Assembly: GCF_000422265.1 (NCBI RefSeq)
Contig: NZ_AULL01000016.1
Location: forward strand, 248,001-312,000
DNA length: 64,000 nucleotides
Reading direction: 5' to 3'
DNA from: Kaistella palustris DSM 21579
Lineage (GTDB): Bacteria; Bacteroidota; Bacteroidia; Flavobacteriales; Weeksellaceae
The notes under the pieces were generated by a model that had not been told where the DNA came from, searched no databases, and worked only from the letters and a program-made list of their open reading frames with translations. The position numbers and the translations under genes are program-made. Below, one piece after another: positions 44,196 through 52,914 of this stretch (position 1 is its first letter; each line of letters begins with the position of its first letter).

Positions 44196-46694
44196 ATGGC
44201 CATCAAAAAAACAGAACTATACCGCTCACTTTGGGCGAGTTGTGACGAATTACGCGGCGGAATGGACGCCTCCCAATATAAAGATTATGTACTCACGATG
44301 TTATTCGTGAAGTATATTTCAGACAAAGCAAAATCCGATCAGGATTTTGCCATCGAAATTCCGGACGGCGCTTCGTTTGAAGATATGGTGAACCTGATCG
44401 GGAATACCGAGATTGGTGATAAAATCAATAAGCAGGTTTTGAATCCGATCAAGGAAGCCAATGGTCTGAATGATTTCCCCGACTTTAATGATGAAAGCAA
44501 ATTAGGCAAAGGAAAAGATCTGGTAGAAACCGTTTCTAACCTGGTTAGAATCTTTAATGACAACAGTTTAGATTTTTCTAAAAACTCGGCGGAAGGCGAT
44601 GATATTCTGGGTGATGCTTATGAATATCTGATGCGTCATTTTGCGACAGAATCCGGAAAATCAAAAGGTCAGTTTTATACACCTGCTGAAGTTTCCAGGA
44701 TTTTGGCGAAGGTTATTGGCATTACTTTTAATAATGCAACGACACAGACTACAGCTTATGATCCCACGTGTGGATCAGGATCGCTGTTGTTGAAAGTGGC
44801 GAACGAAGCCGGAAAAGCCATTACGCTTTACGGTCAGGAAAAAGAAACCACCACCGCCAACTTAGCGCACATGAACATGATTTTGCATGGTGCGGAAACA
44901 GCAGAAATTGTGGCCGATAATACTTTAACAAGACCAGCGTACAAAGAAGAAAACGGCAGTTTGAAACGTTTTGATTACGTGGTTGCCAATCCGCCTTTTT
45001 CTTTGAAGAGCTGGAGCAATGGCGTGAATATCGAAAGTGATGAATACAACCGATTTACTTTAGGCGTTCCTCCCGAAAAGAATGGCGATTACGCTTTTCT
45101 ACTGCATATTTTACAATCGATGAAAGCCAATGGAAAAGCCGCAGTGGTTTTGCCACATGGTGTGTTGTTCCGTGGAAATGCAGAAGGTGAAATCCGTAAA
45201 AACATTTTAAAGAAAGGTTATATCAAAGGGATTATCGGTTTGCCGGCGAACTTGTTTTACGGTACGGGAATTCCGGCCTGTATTATTGTCCTCGACAAAG
45301 AAAATGCGGAACATCGTAAAGGAATTTTTATGATGGATGCCAGCAAAGGATTCCTGAAAGACGGCAACAAAAACCGTTTGCGGGAACAGGATCTGCGCAA
45401 GATCACCTATGTATTTACCCAAATGCAGGAAGTTCCCAAATACAGCCGCATGGTTCCGATGAGCGAAATTGCCGATGCTAAAAACGATTACAATTTAAAC
45501 ATTCCGCGCTATATCGATACGCAGGAAAGTGAAGATATTCAGGATTTACGGGCACATTTACAAGGTGGCATTCCGGTGCGTGATCTGGAAGCGATGCAGA
45601 CTTATTGGAACGCTTATCCGAAACTGAAACATGATTTATTCTCGCCGTTGCGGGAAGGTTATGTGAAACTGAATGTGGCGGCTGCCGATATTAAAACTAC
45701 GATTTTTAATCATCCGGAATTCAGGGCGTTTAATGAGACTTTAGACCAAACCTATCACAAGTGGTTAGATGATCAAATGAAAATTTGGGAAACCTTGGCA
45801 GAACATTCCAACGGTAAAGATCTGATTGCCCAAATGAGCGAAAGTCTGCTCAAAGCCTTTGAAAATAACACGTTGGTGAATGGTTACGATCTGTACCAAT
45901 ATGCCATGACCTATTGGCAGGAAACCATGCAGGATGATGTGTATTCGGTTTCTTTGGATGGCTGGAAAGCCGGAAACGAATGGGAACGCACCATCATTAA
46001 AGGAAAGAAAGGCAAAGACGGCAAAGCCGGAAAAGACAAAGAAGTGGCAGGATTAGCCGGCGTGGAAGGTCGAATGATTTCGCCGGAATTATTGAGTCAG
46101 GTTTATTTTAAAGATTTATTAGATCAAATTGAAACGGCTCAACAATCTGTAGAAAATGCTCAAGCCACGCTGGCTGAAATAGAAGAAGAGCATACTTCGA
46201 CAGGCTCAGCACAAGGTGAAGACGGTTTGTTTGCAGATCTGGAAAAGGTAAATGCAGCCGAAGTCTCTAAATTATTAAAAGTAAAGCAGAAAGAAACACT
46301 GCGGATGGTTGCAGAACCTTCCGGCTCTTACGGAAATAAAACGGCTAAAAGTGACGTTGAAATTTTAGAAGATTATTTGGAAGCGACCGAAACCATTAAG
46401 AAAGCCAATGCGGAGATTAAAACTATGCAGGCAAAACTGGAAAAAGAAGTTATTGAAAAATATGCGAAACTGACCGAAGCCGATATTAAGGATTTGGTTT
46501 TGAACCACAAATGGAAAGCGCATCTCTTAACCACTTTGCACCAGGAACAGGATAAAATCTCGCAGGGTTTAACCCAAAGAATTAATGCTTTGGCAGAACG
46601 CTATGCGAAGACTTTGGAAACCTCGCAAAAGGAATTGGCAACAGCCGAAACCAAAGTGATGGCTCATTTAGAAAAAATGGGATTGGTATGGTAA
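44196..46694 (+). CDS. hsdM: Type I restriction-modification system, methyltransferase subunit HsdM
   Basis: 832 residues, longer than the usual ~500. N-terminal helical HsdM domain, then the N6-adenine methylase core: DPTCGSGSLL (SAM-binding motif I, about 189) and NPPF (motif IV, about 265-268). A long C-terminal helical extension of about 300 residues carries a short insert (EEHTSTGSAQGEDGL) whose DNA looks like a dispersed repeat (46194-46215). Methylates adenines of the target recognised by HsdS, protecting host DNA. Overlaps hsdS by 7 bp. Confidence 0.93.
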   Translation: MAIKKTELYRSLWASCDELRGGMDASQYKDYVLTMLFVKYISDKAKSDQDFAIEIPDGASFEDMVNLIGNTEIGDKINKQVLNPIKEANGLNDFPDFNDESKLGKGKDLVETVSNLVRIFNDNSLDFSKNSAEGDDILGDAYEYLMRHFATESGKSKGQFYTPAEVSRILAKVIGITFNNATTQTTAYDPTCGSGSLLLKVANEAGKAITLYGQEKETTTANLAHMNMILHGAETAEIVADNTLTRPAYKEENGSLKRFDYVVANPPFSLKSWSNGVNIESDEYNRFTLGVPPEKNGDYAFLLHILQSMKANGKAAVVLPHGVLFRGNAEGEIRKNILKKGYIKGIIGLPANLFYGTGIPACIIVLDKENAEHRKGIFMMDASKGFLKDGNKNRLREQDLRKITYVFTQMQEVPKYSRMVPMSEIADAKNDYNLNIPRYIDTQESEDIQDLRAHLQGGIPVRDLEAMQTYWNAYPKLKHDLFSPLREGYVKLNVAAADIKTTIFNHPEFRAFNETLDQTYHKWLDDQMKIWETLAEHSNGKDLIAQMSESLLKAFENNTLVNGYDLYQYAMTYWQETMQDDVYSVSLDGWKAGNEWERTIIKGKKGKDGKAGKDKEVAGLAGVEGRMISPELLSQVYFKDLLDQIETAQQSVENAQATLAEIEEEHTSTGSAQGEDGLFADLEKVNAAEVSKLLKVKQKETLRMVAEPSGSYGNKTAKSDVEILEDYLEATETIKKANAEIKTMQAKLEKEVIEKYAKLTEADIKDLVLNHKWKAHLLTTLHQEQDKISQGLTQRINALAERYAKTLETSQKELATAETKVMAHLEKMGLVW
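46194..46215 (+). repeat. Short in-frame repeat-like insert in hsdM
   Basis: ACTTCGACAGGCTCAGCACA-type sequence, encoding TSTGSAQ in a charged linker. I recall TTCGACAGGCTCAG as a recurring short sequence in Bacteroidota genomes; this is memory, not a search. Only one copy is seen in this window. Confidence 0.4.
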
Positions 46695-47986
46695 AAGATA
46701 ATCGTATAGAAATGCCATCCACAGGTAGCAGAAATGACGACGGCAGAAATAGCGACGGCAGAGACGGAGCATGCTCCGTCTCAACAAATTACAAACAGAC
46801 GGAGATTGGTTTGATTCCGGAGGATTGGTTTCTATTTAAAGTTGGAGAAGTGATTACTTTCAGCGGAGGTTCGCAGCCACCGTTATCTACTTTTTCACAT
46901 GAACGACGATCTGGTTATGTTAGAATGATACAGATTCGTGACTATAAGACTGATAAATTTAAAGTATTTATACCAGAAAACTTAGGAAGAAAGTTTTGTA
47001 ATAAAAATGACATAATGATCGGGAGATATGGCCCACCAATTTTTCAGATTCTTAAAGGTTTGGAAGGAGCTTATAATGTTGCATTATTAAAAGCTATACC
47101 TAATGTTAATGTCATAGATAAAGATTTTGCATGGCATTTTTTGCGAAGTGAAGATCTATTTAATTTTGTGGAAAAATTGTCTCAAAGATCTTCCGGTCAA
47201 ACAGGAGTAGATCTTGTAGAATTAAAAAATTATCCAATCCCACTTCCACCACTCGCCGAGCAAGAAGCCATTGCAACGGCCTTAAGTGATTACGATTCCT
47301 GGATTGACAGCATCGAAGAAGTTTTAGCCAAAAAACGCCTCATCAAACAAGGTGCGATGCAGGAATTATTGACGCCGAAAGAGGATTGGGAAGTGAAGAA
47401 GTTGGGGGAAATGACACAATTAATTACAAAAGGAACAACTCCAACATCAGTAGGATTTGATTTTACTGAAAATGGAATAAATTTTATAAAGGTCGAATCT
47501 ATTAACAAATCGGGAGTTATTGATTTAGATAAAACAGCATTTATTTCTGAAGAATGTCACCAATCCTTATATCGTTCACAAATAAAATCAGGGGATATTT
47601 TATTTTCTATTGCAGGAGCATTGGGAAGAACGGCAATTGTAAAAGAAAATATTTGTCCAGCAAACACCAATCAGGCTTTAGGAATTATTAGGTTAAATAT
47701 AGGAGTAATTGATACAAAATATTTGTACTATTTTTTTAATAGAAATGAATTTCAACAAATGTTAAATACTATTTCTGTTACTGGAGCACAGCCGAATTTA
47801 TCATTACTTAATCTAAACCAGTTTGAGATAGTTTTTCCATCACTTTCGGAGCAAACGCGCATCGCCACGATCTTATCGGATATGGATTTAGAAATCGAAG
47901 CGCTGAAAGAAAAACTGGGCAAAGCGCGGCAAATAAAACAAGGCATGATGCAGGAACTGCTGACGGGGAGAGTGAGGTTGGTGTAG
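46688..47986 (+). CDS. hsdS: Type I restriction-modification system, specificity subunit HsdS
   Basis: 432 residues with two target-recognition domains. Each is followed by a conserved helical spacer: LPPLAEQEAIATALSDYD...KQGAMQELLT at about 195-235 and FPSLSEQTRIATILSDMD...KQGMMQELLTGRV at the C terminus. This gives a bipartite DNA target. The first 34 codons are low-complexity (PSTGSRNDDGRNSDGRDGAC) and contain a perfect 22-bp palindrome (46761-46782) of the RAYT-linked family. Translation likely starts within the end of hsdM (7-bp overlap). Confidence 0.92.
   Translation: MVKDNRIEMPSTGSRNDDGRNSDGRDGACSVSTNYKQTEIGLIPEDWFLFKVGEVITFSGGSQPPLSTFSHERRSGYVRMIQIRDYKTDKFKVFIPENLGRKFCNKNDIMIGRYGPPIFQILKGLEGAYNVALLKAIPNVNVIDKDFAWHFLRSEDLFNFVEKLSQRSSGQTGVDLVELKNYPIPLPPLAEQEAIATALSDYDSWIDSIEEVLAKKRLIKQGAMQELLTPKEDWEVKKLGEMTQLITKGTTPTSVGFDFTENGINFIKVESINKSGVIDLDKTAFISEECHQSLYRSQIKSGDILFSIAGALGRTAIVKENICPANTNQALGIIRLNIGVIDTKYLYYFFNRNEFQQMLNTISVTGAQPNLSLLNLNQFEIVFPSLSEQTRIATILSDMDLEIEALKEKLGKARQIKQGMMQELLTGRVRLV
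46761..46782. repeat. REP-like palindrome 1, inside hsdS
   Basis: Perfect 22-bp palindrome with core GACGGAGCATGCTCCGTC, flanked by GCA...AAC. Same layout (GAnGGnGCATGCnCCnTC) as the two palindromes in and behind the RAYT gene. Translated as RDGACSVS within the hsdS N terminus. Confidence 0.8.
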
Positions 47987-48020
47987 ATATCAGTTGAGTA
48001 AAAAAGAAATAAAAAATATC

Positions 48021-48308
48021 ATGGAAGTGCTTCACTCTAAAACGTTCAAAAACCTGCCTAATTATTCTTTAGAATGGGGCTTTGGTACTTGGTCTAAAGA
48101 CTGGGAAGAAAAAGACTTTGCAATTAGAAATCGCTATAACAGGGAAGATGGTGGTTTTAATGTTAGAGGTTCGGCGGAAATTCCTTGGATTGATTTTAAT
48201 CGAATGGTTCCGGAAAGTATAATAGAAAAACAATTTTCGAAAAAGGAACTTAAGGTAATTTTAATAGCATCGTTTAAACAACTTATTAAAAATCTATTTA
48301 AAATATGA
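48021..48308 (+). CDS. Small hypothetical protein coupled to the helicase gene
   Basis: 95 residues from the ATG at 48021; a TTG at 47994, 8 bp behind hsdS, could give nine more. Basic and aromatic-rich (YSLEWGFGTWSKDWEEKDF), no signal peptide or known motif, with a C-terminal basic amphipathic helix (KKELKVILIASFKQLIKNLF). Its stop overlaps the start of the helicase gene (ATGA), so the two proteins are probably made in balanced amounts and may work together. No family recognised. Confidence 0.65.
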   Translation: MEVLHSKTFKNLPNYSLEWGFGTWSKDWEEKDFAIRNRYNREDGGFNVRGSAEIPWIDFNRMVPESIIEKQFSKKELKVILIASFKQLIKNLFKI

Positions 48309-51300
48309 AACATAATCCGAGATATATATTAAAGCACCTTTCCGTTCGTGTGCCTTGGCATGATAACGGTTGGAATGGTTCTGTATGTAATAATCCCAAA
48401 GCCAATGGCGCTTGTTTAATTTTAAAAAACTGTGCCCTTAATCGTAACGATGAGCAAGAACAAAGTGCAGCAGGGCAATTATTAAGCAATTTATCCGAAG
48501 ATCAATATCCTGTCTGTGTTGGTGAAAGAGCTACTTTTATGGCAAAGTTTGCTTTTCATAAAACCATTTCACATCCATATGCTGAAAGTTCACCCAATAC
48601 ACACGGACATTTAAAGCCCACAAGGTTGCAGTTTCCTGCTTTTGCAGCAGCAGCAGTACCTTATCATTGGATGCTTAAAGAAAATGCCAAAGAAAAAACT
48701 GCAATCTATGATTTGAACTACGATGATACCAAAGAGCCTCAACTCGACTGGGCAAAGAATGGAGGAGATAATTGGGTGCAAGAAATTTCAAATCAAAAGG
48801 CCTTACTCAATTGCTTTTTCGAGCATTTGCAAGAAGAAACGTCGTTGGTTTTTTTTTATGCTAAGCAAGTGCCATTTGTAGAAGAATCAGGAAGGGTTTT
48901 GGCAGGCGTTGGTAAAATCAATAAAATAATCACTTCTGAGGCTTATGAGGGTAGCAACAATCGTTTTGGTGCTGCTTATTGGGAGCACATGATTTTGCAT
49001 TCTATTCGTAAAGAAGGCAAAAATGGTTTTTTATTACCTTATCATTCTGCCATCGAATACCAACAAGAAAACCCCAATTTTGATGTAGCCGAATTAGCGG
49101 TAATTGTACCCAACGATAAACGCTTTGAGTTTTCATATGGCACAGAACACGTAAGTAATGATAGTGCAATCAGGGTGTTATTAGACTGTATCAAATCATT
49201 AGAGGATGCAGAAGAATTAGGCATTGGCGAAAACCATCAAACAAGCATACAATGGATACACAATGAAATTGCACAATTAGAAAAATTGCGTGGTGCATAT
49301 CCTGGAATGGGTGCAGCCCTTTGTGCATTTGGTATTGAAAAGGGTCATTTTGTAGCAGCCGAAATTATCAATCAATTAAAGGATGACAAAGAAAATCCTT
49401 GGCAACTTTTCGAGCAAGCATTAGATAACCCAAAAGGAATATTATCAGATGCCGTAGCTGTATTAATTCCATTCAATTCAAAAAAATTATACAAACGCCT
49501 AAAAGAAAAAGGTACACCAACTCGAATAAAGTTTTTGCATTTATTGAGCCGATTCGATTTAAATATTGAGCAGGCAACTTTTCTATTTGTAGAAGAAGAA
49601 AGAGAGACATTGGGTATTAAACGCAAAGATGAAGAATATCTTGCTAATCCATATTTGATTTACGAAGACCTACGCTTTACCAAGACACCGGTAGCATTAA
49701 GTACAATTGATTTAGGTTTATACTTAAAAAATACATCTGCTAATATATTGCCTGACAAATTGGTTTATGTTGATCCATTTGAAAACCATCGAATCAGAGC
49801 TATCACCATTCAGCAATTAGAGTATGCAGCCCTGCAAGGGCATACGCTATTGCCTCGTAAAGAAATCATCAAACAAATAAGAGAATTGTCTCTTTATCCA
49901 ACGTGTGCTATCAATAGCGATTATTACGAATTAGCAGAAGAATGTTTTACGGATAGTATAGAATTGGAAGAAATGAAAGATGGCGAAAGAGCCTACCAAT
50001 TGCAGAGATTTACAGAAACAAGAAGTATCATCAGTCAAAAAATAGATGACAGAGTAAATGGCAAACGATTACCACTTTCTGCCAATTGGCAACAATTATT
50101 AGATGAAGCTTTAAAATCATTTACCAAAGGTGAACCAGATGCACAGGAATTAAAAGCGAGAAAAGAAAAAGCTGCTGCATTAAAGGAAATTGCCGAAGCA
50201 CGTTTTTCTGTTTTAATTGGTCCTGCCGGAACAGGTAAAACCACCTTGCTCACTATTTTAGCTGGGCAGAAAGAAGTGGAAAATAATGGTGTGCTTTTGT
50301 TAGCGCCTACTGGTAAAGCAAGAGTTAGAATGGAAGAGGTAGCAAGAAACCTGCAAGTGACAGCTAAAACATTGGCACAATTTCTTTCTGGTTTCGATAG
50401 GTATAATGGAGATATACAGCGATATGTTTTTTCTGATAGGTATTGTGAAGGGCAATATGAAACAGTTATTTTAGATGAAGCCTCAATGCTTACCGAAGAA
50501 ATGTTGGCAACAACAATGGACTGTTTAAAAGGAGTCAAGCGTTTTATTTTAGTAGGCGACCATCGGCAGCTTCCACCTATTGGAGCAGGAAGACCATTTG
50601 TAGATATTATCAATCATTTGAAACCTGAGGGAATTGAAACCTCATTCCCGAGGGTAAGCAAAGGTTATGCAGAATTGACTATTAAACGTAGACAAGGAGG
50701 TTCAAAACGTGAAGATTTGCAATTGGCAGAATGGTTTAGTGGCGAAGCATTAGAACCAGGTGCGGACAGTATCATCAATCAAATATTGACTACTCCCAAT
50801 TCGCAGTATTTAAGAATGGAGCATTGGGAAAACGAAACAGACTTCGATAAAGTGTTGGAAAAGGTTTTAGTAGAAGAATTAGGAATGAGTTCTATTGAAG
50901 ATGTGGAAACTTTCAATAAATCGCTTGGGTCTGTTGATGGCAGATATTTTAATTTTAAAGAAGTGGCTAGTAAAGCAGAAGCTTGGCAAATATTATCTCC
51001 CATTCGGGAGAAGGTTTTTGGCGTTAGAGCTATCAATCGTAAAATACACAAACGTTTTAGAGAGGACAAAGTAGAATATGCCAGAAGCAGATTTGGTAAA
51101 ATTCCATCGCCAATTGGTTTAGAGGAAATTGTTTATGGTGATAAAGTAATTAATCTTTTCAACTCCCGAAGAAACCCAAAGGCTGTTTGGCCATCAGATG
51201 CTTTAAATTATGTAGCAAATGGTGAAATAGGTGTTGTTATTGGTCAGTTTAAAACGGCTAAAATGACTTTCAAGGGCAAGCCTAAAAACACCGAAATAGA

Positions 51301-52045
51301 ACTTACTTCTCAAAAAGGTTTTAAATACTCATTCAAATCTTGGGAGTTTGCAGAAGAAAGCAATAATCCTTTGGAGTTAGCTTATGCCTTAACAGTACAC
51401 AAAGCACAAGGAAGCGAATTTGGCAAAGTGTTTTTAGTCGTTCCAAACCCTTGCTTTCTCTTATCAAGGGAAATGCTATATACTTCACTCACAAGGCAAA
51501 AAGACAAAGTAATAATGCTATTTCAAGGCAACGCCTTTGATATAAAAGCATTAGCGTCACCATTAAAATCAGATGCTCTAAAACGCATCACCAATCTTTT
51601 TGTTAAACCTGATTTGGTGGAAGTAGAAGGGCAATATTTAGAGAAAAATTTAATTCATCAAGCGAGTGATGGCAAAATGTTGCGTTCGAAAAGTGAACTG
51701 CTTATTTACCAAAGGTTAATAGATAAAAAGCTAAATCCACTATACGAGAAAAAATTAGTGATTAAGGAAGTAGAGAAGTTACCTGACTTTACCATCGAAA
51801 ATGAAGAAACAGGCGAAGTGTATTATTGGGAACATTGCGGAATGTTGTTCGATGAAGAATACAAACAGCGTTGGGAAGAAAAACACCAATGGTATAAAAT
51901 CAATAAAATACTTGAAAATGGCGGTGATAACGGAACATTAATAGTTACCGAAGACAAAGCCTTTGAAATAGAAGACGGAAGTATTCGTGGAGCAATATCA
52001 GTAAAGGAAATAGACGAAATAATCAAGAAATATTTTAATCGATAA
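48305..52045 (+). CDS. RecD-like superfamily 1 helicase with C-terminal PD-(D/E)xK-like nuclease motif
   Basis: 1246 residues. The N-terminal ~600 residues have no motor motif; they contain a Cys-rich start (SVCNNPKANGACLILKNC). SF1B helicase motifs follow: Walker A GPAGTGKTT (about 639-647), Walker B LDEAS (~721), motif III GDHRQLPPI (~751), UvrD_C_2-type VHKAQGSEF (~1031) and YTSLTRQKDK (~1058). The last 130 residues have SKSELLIYQRL, LPDF and YYWEHCG, a pattern like PD-(D/E)xK nucleases. The region is visibly more A/T-rich than hsdM. Likely a DNA-processing defence enzyme carried in the type I locus. Confidence 0.8.
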   Translation: MKHNPRYILKHLSVRVPWHDNGWNGSVCNNPKANGACLILKNCALNRNDEQEQSAAGQLLSNLSEDQYPVCVGERATFMAKFAFHKTISHPYAESSPNTHGHLKPTRLQFPAFAAAAVPYHWMLKENAKEKTAIYDLNYDDTKEPQLDWAKNGGDNWVQEISNQKALLNCFFEHLQEETSLVFFYAKQVPFVEESGRVLAGVGKINKIITSEAYEGSNNRFGAAYWEHMILHSIRKEGKNGFLLPYHSAIEYQQENPNFDVAELAVIVPNDKRFEFSYGTEHVSNDSAIRVLLDCIKSLEDAEELGIGENHQTSIQWIHNEIAQLEKLRGAYPGMGAALCAFGIEKGHFVAAEIINQLKDDKENPWQLFEQALDNPKGILSDAVAVLIPFNSKKLYKRLKEKGTPTRIKFLHLLSRFDLNIEQATFLFVEEERETLGIKRKDEEYLANPYLIYEDLRFTKTPVALSTIDLGLYLKNTSANILPDKLVYVDPFENHRIRAITIQQLEYAALQGHTLLPRKEIIKQIRELSLYPTCAINSDYYELAEECFTDSIELEEMKDGERAYQLQRFTETRSIISQKIDDRVNGKRLPLSANWQQLLDEALKSFTKGEPDAQELKARKEKAAALKEIAEARFSVLIGPAGTGKTTLLTILAGQKEVENNGVLLLAPTGKARVRMEEVARNLQVTAKTLAQFLSGFDRYNGDIQRYVFSDRYCEGQYETVILDEASMLTEEMLATTMDCLKGVKRFILVGDHRQLPPIGAGRPFVDIINHLKPEGIETSFPRVSKGYAELTIKRRQGGSKREDLQLAEWFSGEALEPGADSIINQILTTPNSQYLRMEHWENETDFDKVLEKVLVEELGMSSIEDVETFNKSLGSVDGRYFNFKEVASKAEAWQILSPIREKVFGVRAINRKIHKRFREDKVEYARSRFGKIPSPIGLEEIVYGDKVINLFNSRRNPKAVWPSDALNYVANGEIGVVIGQFKTAKMTFKGKPKNTEIELTSQKGFKYSFKSWEFAEESNNPLELAYALTVHKAQGSEFGKVFLVVPNPCFLLSREMLYTSLTRQKDKVIMLFQGNAFDIKALASPLKSDALKRITNLFVKPDLVEVEGQYLEKNLIHQASDGKMLRSKSELLIYQRLIDKKLNPLYEKKLVIKEVEKLPDFTIENEETGEVYYWEHCGMLFDEEYKQRWEEKHQWYKINKILENGGDNGTLIVTEDKAFEIEDGSIRGAISVKEIDEIIKKYFNR

Positions 52046-52056
52046 CTTATTGACGC

Positions 52057-52138
52057 ATGATTAACCAATACAGCGCATCACCCAAAACCGTATCATCCGT
52101 TTGTTCACCAAGAAGTTGGATTAGGGCAATTAAGGTAA
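52057..52138 (+). pseudogene. Decayed duplicate of the hsdR 5' end
   Basis: ATGATTAACC...CATCACCCAAAA.CG.ATCA...TGTTCACC...AA.TTGGATTA follows the first 80 bases of hsdR (52915) closely, including the start codon, but its frame is broken after MIN. It lies 11 bp behind the helicase stop codon, where hsdR would be expected if the RAYT segment were absent. Confidence 0.65.
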
Positions 52139-52171
52139 CTAAGGAAATCGAATGAAATAATTAAATTCGTA

Positions 52172-52831
52172 ATGCAAATGCATAAATACAAAAATAAATA
52201 CCGCATTCAATCTGCCCGCGCCACCTGGTGGAATTACGGATGGGCGGGTGCGTATTTTATTACCATTTGTACCAAAAACAGGAATCATTATTTTGGGAAA
52301 ATTGAGCAGGGCGAAAAAAACAAAATGAATTTATCGAATTGTGGGATGTTGGCAGATGTATTTTGGCACGAAATAAAAAATCATGCACAGAATGTAGAAT
52401 TGGGCGCATTCGTGGTAATGCCAAATCATATTCATGGGATATTGATATTAGGCGGGGAATCGGAATCGGAATCGGAATCTGCTGCAGAGATGGGGCATGC
52501 CCCATCTGTACTGCTGCAATCCGGATCGGGATCGGGATCTGAATCAAAATTGGAATTGCAATCCGAATTACAATCCAATGATGATTGCCAATCTAATAAT
52601 GAATCGCAAGCCGAAAAATCGCCATCGAGAATGGGGAAAAATACCGTATCATCAATTATAGGATCCTATAAATCTGCCGTTACCAAACATGCGAATCGTT
52701 TGGGATTAGTATTTGGATGGCAAGAGCGATTTCACGATCATATTATCAGGAATGATTGCGAATATCAACGTATTAATGATTATATAGAATCTAATATTGA
52801 TCATTGGAATGAGGATGAATTTTTTCAATAA
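52172..52831 (+). CDS. REP-associated tyrosine transposase (RAYT, Y1/TnpA_REP)
   Basis: 219 residues. Y1-transposase fold: FITICTKNRNHYFG strand and HUH motif in VVMPNHIHGI (about 85-88). A C-terminal helix holds the candidate catalytic Tyr in IIGSYKSAVTKHANR, and FGWQERFHDHII closes the fold. RAYTs are single-copy enzymes that bind and cut REP palindromes. A low-complexity stretch of about 55 residues (SESESES..., SGSGSGSES..., LQSELQS) splits the domain, and its DNA contains one of the palindromes. Lies between the helicase gene and hsdR, on the same strand. Confidence 0.88.
   Translation: MQMHKYKNKYRIQSARATWWNYGWAGAYFITICTKNRNHYFGKIEQGEKNKMNLSNCGMLADVFWHEIKNHAQNVELGAFVVMPNHIHGILILGGESESESESAAEMGHAPSVLLQSGSGSGSESKLELQSELQSNDDCQSNNESQAEKSPSRMGKNTVSSIIGSYKSAVTKHANRLGLVFGWQERFHDHIIRNDCEYQRINDYIESNIDHWNEDEFFQ
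52456..52479 (+). repeat. Hexanucleotide repeat in the RAYT gene
   Basis: Four GGAATC units encode the Ser-Glu run; degenerate GGATCG/GGAATT units continue to about 52570. A length change would keep frame. Confidence 0.85.
52488..52507. repeat. REP-like palindrome 2, inside the RAYT gene
   Basis: AGATGGGGCATGCCCCATCT, perfect 20-bp palindrome preceded by GCAG and followed by GTAC, the same flanks as palindrome 3. Encodes EMGHAPSV in the low-complexity insert. Confidence 0.9.
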
Positions 52832-52849
52832 TAATATATTGTATTGCAG

Positions 52850-52869
52850 AGACGGGGCATGCCCCGTCT
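52850..52869. repeat. REP-like palindrome 3, behind the RAYT gene
   Basis: AGACGGGGCATGCCCCGTCT, perfect 20-bp palindrome 18 bp after the RAYT stop codon and 45 bp before hsdR, flanked by GCAG and GTAC. RAYT genes typically have their REP close to the 3' end. Confidence 0.9.
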
Positions 52870-52914
52870 GTACGGCAAATGCCCTGGAAATAATTAAAAT
52901 AAAAAAATCACGAA

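Noticed and set aside
52456-52570. CRISPR array
   Set aside because: The repeats are short in-frame hexamers inside the RAYT gene, without spacers; no cas genes are present.
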